Positions 1 to 5,280 of a DNA stretch of 5,280 bases are shown here, piece by piece. The stretch covers positions 1-5,280 of the forward strand of contig JAFZFL010000146.1 in NCBI GenBank assembly GCA_017555925.1, in the 5' to 3' direction. The DNA is from Bacteroidales bacterium. GTDB taxonomy: Bacteria > Bacteroidota > Bacteroidia > Bacteroidales > UBA932. The notes beneath the pieces were generated by a model. It was not told the DNA's origin. It was given only the letters and a program-made list of their open reading frames with translations, and made no database searches. Position 1 is the first letter of the stretch; each line of letters opens with the position of its first letter. The position numbers and the translations under genes are program-made.

Positions 1-1647
1 AAGGGTACATGTGGGAGCGGGCAGATAAATGTTGTGGTGCGCTGCTTTATGAGGGATATTGCTCTCAAGTCTGTGGTTCATGAGACTCTGGTTGAGGATA
101 TAAATCTCTATATAGTGAATTCTGCCGGTGATATGGTATATCACGGGTATTATGAAGATCTGTCCGGAGTGGTTGCCCGGACATATAAAGATATGGAGTG
201 TACCCTTTATGTTGTTGCAAATGCAGGACGGGAGTTGATTGCAAAGAGTGAGAGTGAACTTCATAATATGGTATACCTCATATCTTCATTTGATGATATG
301 GTAAGTGAGAATGGAGGAGTCCTTATGACGGGTAAAACTCAGGTGCTGCTCTCTTCGGATGGAGATGTTGTAAATGTGGAATTGGAGAGGTGTATTTCCA
401 AAATCGTTTTGAGCTGCAATTTTGACGGATTGGATAAAGATATTTGTATTAATGTTAAGAGTGTCGGCCTCAAGAATGTGCCTAATGCAATTTATCCGTT
501 TAAAGAGAGCAGGATAGAGGAGGCATCAGCTTCAATTGATGGAGCTGTGGTAACATCTCCTTCAGTGCAGGTGCTCAATGAGGGGATTGTATTTTACCAG
601 TATGAGAATATGCAGGGTGTACTGTTGCCCGATAATGGAGACCAAAAGTTGAAAGTGTGGCCTGAAGAGGATATTTATAGCAAAATATGCAGCTATATTG
701 AGATTGTTGCAGATTATTTGTCACCAAGAAAACGGGGAGAAATAATCTACAGATTCTATTTGGGAAGAGATATGACTTCAAATTTTGATGTCATTAGAAA
801 TACCCAGCACAATATTCTTGTTTCATTTGAAGGGGAGGGGAGTGTTGATGAGACAACCTGGCGTGTGGATAATGGTGCAATAATGGATCTTGTTACATCT
901 CTGACAGTTACTCCAATGGAACATACATTTGACAAGTGGGGCAGTACTCTACAGCTGCAGACAGAAATTTTGCCCGTGACAGCCAATGACAAGAGCCTTG
1001 TATGGCAAAGTTCAGATGAAAAGGTGGCTGTAGTTGATGCTTTTGGCAGGGTGACTTCGGTAGGTGATGGAAGTTGCAGGATAACAGCTACAACTTGCGA
1101 CGGTTCAAATATTGTTGCCGGATGTGACATTGATGTTGATGCAAAGATAGAGGTTACTTCAATAGCCATCTCAAAGAAGGATATAGAGTTGTGTAACGGG
1201 ATGGAGTGCCGGTTAAAGGCAACCATATATCCGTCTGATGCTACGTTCAAGGGGGTAATATGGAAGAGCTCGAACGAAAATATGGTTACAATAGATACAA
1301 CCGGAATGGCAATTGGCGGAAAAGAACTGGGCAACTGTTATATATATGCAATAAGCGCAGACAATAATAATATTGTAGACAGCTGCCGGGTAACTTCGAG
1401 GAAAAAGGAGCGTGTTTCAATCAGGGGTGAAAGAACCATATATATGAAAGTGGGAGAGAGTTACCAGCTTACATGGTGGTCAGATCCTGAAGACGCCAAG
1501 GTTACTTTCAAGTCGAGCAATTCGCCTTGTGTTACTGTTGATGAGTATGGTGTGTTGAGGGGAATCCGTCCTACGAGAACGGTTATACATATGTTTGTAT
1601 TTGGCTCATATGACATTTATTATGTAGAGGTAGAAGAGGCTGAATAA
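1..1647 (+). CDS. Fimbrillin-like/DUF4906-type surface protein with C-terminal Big_2 domains (5' partial)
   Basis: The frame is open from base 1 to a TAA at 1645-1647, giving 548 visible residues. The true start, and any signal peptide or lipobox, lies left of the window; the GTG at 34 is internal, because the preceding codons continue a beta-strand-like segment. Visible residues about 9-290 resemble Bacteroidales fimbrillin-like/DUF4906 proteins: an early 'EDINLYIVNSAGDMVY' segment (the common 'v..lnvyvFd..G' strand), 'VLMTGKTQVLL' followed by 'LERCISKIVL' (the 'msG...v.l.R..aKi' pattern), then 'YQYENMQGV' and 'YRFYLGRD...F.V.RNTQHNI', which are typical of DUF4906. Residues about 298-546 hold two clear Big_2 immunoglobulin-like domains and a divergent third. 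The family is usually exported, lipid-anchored or pilus-associated in Bacteroidales. An adhesin or fimbrial accessory role is therefore inferred; no ligand can be named. The gene faces the steroid-type operon tail to tail and is probably functionally unrelated to it. Coding status is near certain; the family name is moderately certain. Confidence 0.85.
   Translation, partial: KGTCGSGQINVVVRCFMRDIALKSVVHETLVEDINLYIVNSAGDMVYHGYYEDLSGVVARTYKDMECTLYVVANAGRELIAKSESELHNMVYLISSFDDMVSENGGVLMTGKTQVLLSSDGDVVNVELERCISKIVLSCNFDGLDKDICINVKSVGLKNVPNAIYPFKESRIEEASASIDGAVVTSPSVQVLNEGIVFYQYENMQGVLLPDNGDQKLKVWPEEDIYSKICSYIEIVADYLSPRKRGEIIYRFYLGRDMTSNFDVIRNTQHNILVSFEGEGSVDETTWRVDNGAIMDLVTSLTVTPMEHTFDKWGSTLQLQTEILPVTANDKSLVWQSSDEKVAVVDAFGRVTSVGDGSCRITATTCDGSNIVAGCDIDVDAKIEVTSIAISKKDIELCNGMECRLKATIYPSDATFKGVIWKSSNENMVTIDTTGMAIGGKELGNCYIYAISADNNNIVDSCRVTSRKKERVSIRGERTIYMKVGESYQLTWWSDPEDAKVTFKSSNSPCVTVDEYGVLRGIRPTRTVIHMFVFGSYDIYYVEVEEAE
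892..1638 (+). repeat. Tandem Big_2 (bacterial Ig-like) domain repeats within the surface protein
   Basis: Three consecutive protein modules of about 80 residues are encoded here. Module 1 (about 892-1140) has the Big_2 signature 'SLTVTP', then 'ILPVTANDKSLVWQSSDEKVAVVD', 'GRVTSV' and 'CRITATT'. Module 2 (about 1150-1398) repeats it as 'SIAIS', 'IYPSDATFKGVIWKSSNENM', 'VTIDTTGMAIG' and 'CYIYAIS'; both end in a matching 'N.NIV..C' strand. Module 3 (about 1408-1638) keeps 'YMKVGESYQLTW', 'VTFKSSNSPCVTVDEYGVLRGI' but is more diverged and lacks the terminal cysteine strand. Such modules normally act as stalks or adhesive units on extracellular proteins. The DNA itself is not closely repeated, so this is an old protein-level duplication. 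Confidence 0.8.
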
Positions 1648-1649
1648 CT

Positions 1650-1696
1650 ATATGGCAGGAGTATTTCTAAAATTCAGGAATCCTGCCATATTTTTT
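1650..1696 (+). terminator. Rho-independent terminator of the surface-protein gene, shared with the end of the convergent operon
   Basis: A perfect 11-bp inverted repeat, ATATGGCAGGA (1650-1660) and TCCTGCCATAT (1681-1691), encloses a 20-nt loop and runs into six Ts (1691-1696). It begins 2 bases after the TAA of the + strand gene, as an intrinsic terminator should. On the minus strand the same hairpin contains the last codons and TAG stop of the SDR gene, but the hairpin is not followed by a T-run in that direction. It is therefore a clear + strand terminator and at most a weak one for the operon. A smaller nested palindrome, CAGGAATCCTG (1675-1685), lies across the loop and right arm. Confidence 0.8.
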
Positions 1697-2539
1697 GGTT
1701 ATTCCGCGTGGAAATCTCTTTATTTTGTCTCTTATGAAGAGCAGAGGAGAGGAGGCGTCATCCATCTTTAAAGGGCTGTTGTCATATTTTATGGCATTTA
1801 TTATTTGGGCAGCACCTCCTGCCGGTCTTTTTATGAATGGTCTGAAAACAATATTTGCAAGAGGGTCATACCAGCTGTGCATGGTTATTATCCCTGTATC
1901 TACAATGCCTGGATCTGCACCATAAATCTCTATTTTTGGAGTGCCTGCAGATGTGTTCCTTTTATTGAACCTGTCGGCCAAAGAGAGGGTATATAGTGCA
2001 AGCATAAGTTTTGAGTCGCTATATCTTATAAGGCGTTTGAACAATCCTTGTGGTTGCGGTTTGTCAGAGGGGGTAAATCCTCCTTTTGCACTTCTCAATG
2101 CCCTGTTATGGTTGGCAGTATGTATCGTGCAGGATATGGTGTTGATAATTTTCCCATCAATATGTTCAAGCAGGTTTTCGGTTATTCTTCTTGGAGAGAT
2201 ATAATTTACCTGCATGGATTTTTCATATCCGTCGGGAGTAATGGTGAATTTGTCTGCAATCATTCCTGCATTATTGAGCAGAAGAGAGATGCATTGTCCG
2301 TTCAATGACTCTTTTATGCAGTTACAAAAACTCTCTGCAGAGGATAGTGATGTGAGATCAAGCTTATAGAAATGAAACTTTTCTCTTTTGTGGGAGTTAA
2401 TGGCAGAGAGCAGTTCATCCTTTTTGGACTCACTCCTGTAGGATGCATAGATGGTATAACCATTGTCCGCAAGATATTTGCATATCTCTTTCCCGATGCC
2501 TCCTGTCGCTCCTGTTATTACTGCTATCTTTTCAGCCAT
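1667..2539 (-). CDS. SDR family NAD(P)-dependent oxidoreductase, retinol-dehydrogenase-like (last gene of operon)
   Basis: A 290-residue short-chain dehydrogenase/reductase with a Rossmann fold, predicted cytosolic. It shows the cofactor motif TGATGGIG (residues 9-16), an Arg after beta-2 (R35) that favours NADP(H), D61 in 'KLDLTS', the NNAG motif (89-92), and the catalytic tetrad N112, S136, Y173, K177 (YSDSK), followed by 'ADPG' (208-211). The Ser-to-Tyr gap is 37 residues, against 13 in classical SDRs, and 'PDGYEKSMQVNY' recalls retinol dehydrogenase/WWOX-type SDRs, which act on hydrophobic alcohols and ketones. The start at 2539 (MAEKIAVITG) puts the nucleotide-binding strand at the usual place. 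An in-frame start at 2620 would add a Lys-rich 27-residue tail and overlap the upstream gene, so it is rejected. The gene follows the other SDR after 32 bases. Its likely role is hydroxysteroid or similar alcohol/ketone interconversion (inference); the SDR family is near certain, the substrate unknown. The stop lies inside the shared hairpin. Confidence 0.93.
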   Translation of the reverse strand: MAEKIAVITGATGGIGKEICKYLADNGYTIYASYRSESKKDELLSAINSHKREKFHFYKLDLTSLSSAESFCNCIKESLNGQCISLLLNNAGMIADKFTITPDGYEKSMQVNYISPRRITENLLEHIDGKIINTISCTIHTANHNRALRSAKGGFTPSDKPQPQGLFKRLIRYSDSKLMLALYTLSLADRFNKRNTSAGTPKIEIYGADPGIVDTGIITMHSWYDPLANIVFRPFIKRPAGGAAQIINAIKYDNSPLKMDDASSPLLFIRDKIKRFPRGITKKYGRIPEF

Positions 2540-2571
2540 TTCTGCTATATGTGTTTCAAATTTAATTCTTT

Positions 2572-3399
2572 CTACTTTTTTAGGCAGGCGGTTTTTCTTC
2601 TTGCCCACATCTTGAACCACTCCGGAAGAATGGAGTATACAGGTTTGAACAATCTGTTTACGATGCCGGGGATATACTCTCTCTTATTGGTGAAAAAGAG
2701 CTTTTTGAGGGCATTTTTCACAAGTCTCTCCGGCCTGTATATAACTCCAATGTTAACACCAAGTTTCTGGAGATTCTTTGGCAGTCTGTAGAGATCTGTA
2801 GCTACAGCTCCGGGTGAGACTGTCATTACATGAACGCCATACTCTTTAAGTTCAAGTCTGAAAGCCCTGCTCATAGTCCTTATGTAGCTTTTGGAAGCTG
2901 TATAGAGTGATATGCCGCAGAATGGTGTATGTGCCGAGATTGAAGACATGTTGAGGATATAGCCTTTTCGGCGTTCTCTCATCTTCTCTCCAAACAAACG
3001 GCATAACATGGTTACTGTATATACATGCAGGTTTACTATTGTTGAAACCCGTGAAGTGGAGCAATCAATTATATCATTGAAGAAAAAGATGCCGGCGTTA
3101 TTTATAAGCACCTCTACCTCAATGGATTTGCCATTGCAGTAATCAAAAAGTTCCTGTGCAGATCCGCTTCCCGACAGATCTTTGCATATAGCATGCACCT
3201 CTATATTGTTGTGGCAGCTGCGGATATTTGCTACAACTGCATCAAGTTGCTCCTGCTGGTTGCTTACAAGAAGCAGATTGTATCCGTACTCCGCAAGCTG
3301 TTTGGCATAGTGAAGTCCCATTCCCGAACTTGCTCCTGTTACCAATGCCGTCTTTTTACCTCTTGGCTGCTGTTCCATCTTCTCCATATTTTTCTTCAT
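2572..3399 (-). CDS. SDR family oxidoreductase, 17-beta-HSD/classical type (candidate hydroxysteroid dehydrogenase)
   Basis: A 275-residue classical short-chain dehydrogenase. Visible motifs are TGASSGMG (21-28), 'KDLSG' with D74, NNAG (100-103), N123, S153 exactly 13 residues before Y166, K170 (YTASK), and 'VSPGAVATDL' (194-203). The catalytic Asn-Ser-Tyr-Lys set is intact. The overall pattern, including 'AFRLELKEYGVHVMTVSPG' and a basic/hydrophobic C-terminal tail ('GIVNRLFKPVYSILPEWFKMW'), resembles the 17-beta-HSD type 3/12 group and DltE-like SDRs; the tail could dock on the membrane. After beta-2 the sequence is 'VSNQQEQL', without the Arg usual in NADP enzymes, so cofactor preference is open. 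The start at 3399 is the first ATG that does not overlap the upstream gene (17-base gap). ATGs at 3435, 3387 and 3378 are possible and change only the nonconserved N-terminus. In this operon a 3-keto/3-hydroxy steroid dehydrogenase role is a reasonable inference, not proven. Confidence 0.93.
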   Translation of the reverse strand: MKKNMEKMEQQPRGKKTALVTGASSGMGLHYAKQLAEYGYNLLLVSNQQEQLDAVVANIRSCHNNIEVHAICKDLSGSGSAQELFDYCNGKSIEVEVLINNAGIFFFNDIIDCSTSRVSTIVNLHVYTVTMLCRLFGEKMRERRKGYILNMSSISAHTPFCGISLYTASKSYIRTMSRAFRLELKEYGVHVMTVSPGAVATDLYRLPKNLQKLGVNIGVIYRPERLVKNALKKLFFTNKREYIPGIVNRLFKPVYSILPEWFKMWARRKTACLKK

Positions 3400-3416
3400 G
3401 TCGGTTGGAAAACTCT

Positions 3417-4664
3417 TTACTGCCGGTTGGCCCATCTCTTCTCAAGAGATTCAATTTCACGTTTCAATCTGTTTGGTATCTCCTCATTGAGATGTTGGTG
3501 GCATGCCATATTTTTTGTATACATCCTTCCAATACAGTAGTTGGAGTGTCCGCAATTGCACCTTTCGTATCCCTGTTTGAGGTCATTCACAAATGATGGG
3601 TTGTTAAGCAGTGCCCGTCCCATCTGAACAAACTCAAAACCATTGTCAAGAACCTTTTCAATGCTCTCTCTCGATACAAGCCCTCCAACATATATAAGCG
3701 GCAAATCTGGGATTGCCTCTCTGAACTTGAGGGCATCCTCAAGGAAGTATGCCTCCTGGAAAGGAACTGTAGGAATCATGAATTTTCCCACCATTTTAAC
3801 TCCATATTTGAGCCACCAGATATTCATGTAGTGGGTAAGTGTCTTTATAGGCATTGCTCCGCGCATTACATACATGGGAGCTTTGCTTACAAATCCTCCG
3901 CTCAGTACAAGCCCATGAACACCGAGATTCTTAAGCTCTTTGGCAATTTCAAGACCCTCTTCAATTCCGTTTCCACCCTTGAACCCGTCGCGCATATTGG
4001 TTTTGGCAACTATTGCCATATCACTCCCGGCTGCCTCCATTACCTCGTTCATACACATCTGCATGAACTTCATCCTGTTTTTGAGAGGACCGCCATACTG
4101 GTCTCTTCTTCTGTTTGTGTATGGCGAGAGGAACTGGCTTATAAGATAGCCGTGTCCGGCGTGGATCTCAACGCAATCAAATCCTGCCTCCCTTGCCAAT
4201 CTTACACCATTGCCAAAAGATTTGGCCATTTCAACCATTTCATTCTCCTTCAAACCTCTATGGAAAGTTGGAGAGTAAAGGTTGAATCCTGTTGATGCAG
4301 ATACAGGAGTGCATTTTGTGAACTCCCTATGACTCATATTGCCACAATGGCCTATCTGTATTGACGTTGCTGCGCCCTCTTTATGGATGGCATCTGTCAT
4401 TTTCCGCAAGTCGCCAATAATCTCTGGTCTGAGCCACAACTGGTCTGCAAACGAGAGTCCGCTTTGGGTTACAGATGCATAGGCTACTGTAGTCATTCCA
4501 ACACCTCCGGCTGCTACGCTTGTATGGTAATCAGACAACATCTTTGACGGGTTGTTGTTTGTTGCCATATTCTCAAATGCAGCGGAGCGGATAGTCCTGT
4601 TGCGTATGGTAAGCGGACCTATCTTGCCTGGTGTAAATAGTATTGAGTTGCTGTATTTTTCCAT
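3417..4664 (-). CDS. Old Yellow Enzyme-family NADH:flavin oxidoreductase (candidate delta4-3-ketosteroid / enoate reductase)
   Basis: A 415-residue FMN-dependent TIM-barrel ene-reductase, predicted cytosolic. Family signatures: 'LFTPGKIGPLTIRNR' at the N-terminus (9-23), 'QIGHCG' (103-108), 'IHAGHGYLISQFLSP' (167-181) followed by 'NRRRDQYGG' (184-192), and the FMN-phosphate segments 'YVGGL' (325-329) and 'MGRALLNNP' (348-356). Y173 matches the position of the proton-donating Tyr of 2,4-dienoyl-CoA reductase (FadH). A C-terminal cysteine group (C369, C371, C377, C388) corresponds to the 4Fe-4S site of FadH/BaiCD/BaiH relatives, but its spacing is unusual and S374 occupies a site where a Cys is expected. 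Those relatives run to about 640-670 residues with an FAD/NAD(P) domain; that domain is absent here. The ATG at 4664 follows an A-rich stretch without Shine-Dalgarno, 52 bases after the SRD5A stop. Next to a steroid 5-alpha-reductase it is a candidate 5-beta-reductase of 3-oxo-delta4 bile acids or steroids (inference); the OYE family itself is near certain. Confidence 0.95.
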   Translation of the reverse strand: MEKYSNSILFTPGKIGPLTIRNRTIRSAAFENMATNNNPSKMLSDYHTSVAAGGVGMTTVAYASVTQSGLSFADQLWLRPEIIGDLRKMTDAIHKEGAATSIQIGHCGNMSHREFTKCTPVSASTGFNLYSPTFHRGLKENEMVEMAKSFGNGVRLAREAGFDCVEIHAGHGYLISQFLSPYTNRRRDQYGGPLKNRMKFMQMCMNEVMEAAGSDMAIVAKTNMRDGFKGGNGIEEGLEIAKELKNLGVHGLVLSGGFVSKAPMYVMRGAMPIKTLTHYMNIWWLKYGVKMVGKFMIPTVPFQEAYFLEDALKFREAIPDLPLIYVGGLVSRESIEKVLDNGFEFVQMGRALLNNPSFVNDLKQGYERCNCGHSNYCIGRMYTKNMACHQHLNEEIPNRLKREIESLEKRWANRQ

Positions 4665-4716
4665 TTTTATTCTGCTTAAAGAGTTCTATAGAGATGTTAT
4701 TGTCATATTAAAATCA

Positions 4717-5280
4717 TCAATAAATAAAAGGAATAACCCTTTTCAGGCTTTTGCCCTCCATCTCCTCTTTAAATTCAATCTTATATTTTTTGTATATGGT
4801 ATTGGCGCGTGGAACCAGATTGGCAAATGTCCATAAAGCAAAAACTGCTCCAGCCCAACTCCATGTAAGTATTGCAAATCCTATCCATTCCATAATCTCT
4901 CCCAGATAATTGGCCGAAGTAACATAGTTGTACATTCCGCCTTTGGGCAAATAGTGTTTTGTATCACCTGGCTTGCGCAATCCTCTTATAATTTTGTCTG
5001 ACTGGAGGTTTATGAAAAAACCTGCAATGAAAATGGCCGTTCCGCAAATGAACTGCCAGCTGCACAGCCACTCGGCAGGATATCTGTCGGCCGGTGAAAT
5101 ATAGAATAGCCATCCTCCCTGCATAAGGGCGTTGAGAGTGTTGAATGTTGCTCCCATTGCCACTATTGAGAGAGGCATTCTGCTGTTACCCTTCAAAAGC
5201 AGTGGAAAAATGAAGGATCTCTGGAAGTAGTGTGTCTGGAAAATAAGGAAAATAACCAACAGGGCAGGTTCCCAGCACCG
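4717..5280 (-). CDS. Steroid 5-alpha-reductase (SRD5A/3-oxo-5-alpha-steroid 4-dehydrogenase family), N-terminus outside window
   Basis: The frame runs from the right edge to TGA at 4719-4717, followed at once by a second TGA. It shows 187 residues of a family usually near 250-260, so about 70 N-terminal residues are missing; the TTG at 5259 is internal. It is an integral membrane protein, with hydrophobic stretches around residues 5-15, 71-92 and 128-154. Strong family matches: 'HYFQRSFIFPL' (Y18 aligns with human SRD5A2 catalytic Y91), 'INLQSDKIIRGLRKPG' (N91, D95, R99, R102, matching NADPH contacts N160, D164, R168, R171), 'GGMYNYVTSANYLGEIMEW' (N124, E128, E131), R158, Y166 and the terminal 'VIPFIY'. 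The family reduces the delta4 double bond of 3-oxo steroids with NADPH to the 5-alpha product. Oddly, the His pair after R158 is replaced ('RANTIYKKY'). It is the first operon gene seen; the promoter lies further right. Family assignment is firm; a bile-acid or steroid substrate is inferred. Confidence 0.93.
   Translation of the reverse strand, partial: RCWEPALLVIFLIFQTHYFQRSFIFPLLLKGNSRMPLSIVAMGATFNTLNALMQGGWLFYISPADRYPAEWLCSWQFICGTAIFIAGFFINLQSDKIIRGLRKPGDTKHYLPKGGMYNYVTSANYLGEIMEWIGFAILTWSWAGAVFALWTFANLVPRANTIYKKYKIEFKEEMEGKSLKRVIPFIY

Noticed and set aside
10..12. Cys at visible residue 4 of the surface protein as a lipobox Cys
   Set aside because: The preceding residues are Lys-Gly-Thr, which do not fit a lipobox, and the upstream hydrophobic segment is not visible.
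34..36. GTG as the start of the surface-protein gene
   Set aside because: The frame is open to base 1 and the upstream codons look like part of the same domain, so this is an edge artefact.
756..1334. 192-residue minus-strand open frame opposite the surface-protein gene
   Set aside because: It lies wholly inside a strongly supported + strand gene, has no recognisable domain, and its translation is the antisense of the Big_2 repeats.
2540..2620. 27-residue N-terminal extension of the last SDR (start at 2620)
   Set aside because: It would overlap the preceding SDR gene by 49 bases and add a Lys-rich tail not seen in the family; ATG at 2539 places the first beta-strand normally.
2372..2791. 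139-residue + strand open frame across the two SDR genes
   Set aside because: It overlaps conserved SDR motifs on the other strand, is Phe/Cys-rich as antisense frames often are, and matches no family.
3831..4295. 154-residue + strand open frame opposite the OYE gene
   Set aside because: It is a shadow of the OYE coding sequence, including the antisense of its signature motif.
4665..4716. Possible promoter between the SRD5A and OYE genes
   Set aside because: The 52-base gap is AT-rich, but I see no Bacteroidota -33 TTTG/-7 TAnnTTTG pair; ordinary operon spacing explains it.
5257..5259. TTG as the start of the SRD5A gene
   Set aside because: The frame continues to the window edge and about 70 family residues, including the segment with the catalytic Glu, are expected further upstream.

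Overview
The window looks like chromosomal DNA from a gut-type member of the Bacteroidales (Bacteroidota). The signs are a fimbrillin-like/DUF4906-type surface protein carrying bacterial Ig-like (Big_2) domains, gene starts preceded by A/T-rich sequence with no clear Shine-Dalgarno, and moderate GC. The genus cannot be fixed from the sequence. Parabacteroides, Odoribacter and Butyricimonas-like organisms are plausible because related bile-acid enzymes are known from such bacteria.

Layout: the left third (1-1647, + strand) is the 3' part of one large secreted or surface adhesin-type gene whose beginning lies left of the window. It ends at a hairpin terminator (about 1650-1696). The rest (1667-5280) is a convergent, tightly packed minus-strand operon of four genes, read right to left. 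They are (i) a membrane steroid 5-alpha-reductase (SRD5A family), cut off at the right edge so that its N-terminus is missing; (ii) an Old Yellow Enzyme-type NADH:flavin oxidoreductase; (iii) a classical short-chain dehydrogenase resembling 17-beta-hydroxysteroid dehydrogenases; and (iv) a second, longer-insert SDR resembling retinol dehydrogenases. Gaps between genes are 52, 17 and 32 bases. No internal promoter or terminator is evident, and the operon promoter must lie beyond position 5280.

Interpretation (inference): the four enzymes together make a plausible A-ring reduction module for 3-oxo-delta4 steroids or bile acids. The SRD5A homologue would give the 5-alpha (allo, flat) product, the OYE homologue (BaiCD/BaiH-like superfamily) could give the 5-beta product, and the two SDRs would reduce or oxidise ring hydroxyl/keto groups, for example at C3. 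This resembles the 5AR/5BR/3-beta-HSDH gene sets reported in gut Bacteroidales that make isoallolithocholic acid. The substrate, the stereochemistry and the role of each SDR cannot be read from the sequence. The most notable details are a 415-residue OYE that keeps a cysteine cluster but lacks the FAD/NAD domain of its long relatives, and an SRD5A C-terminus that has lost the usual histidine pair. No RNA genes, mobile elements, CRISPR arrays or attachment sites were seen.
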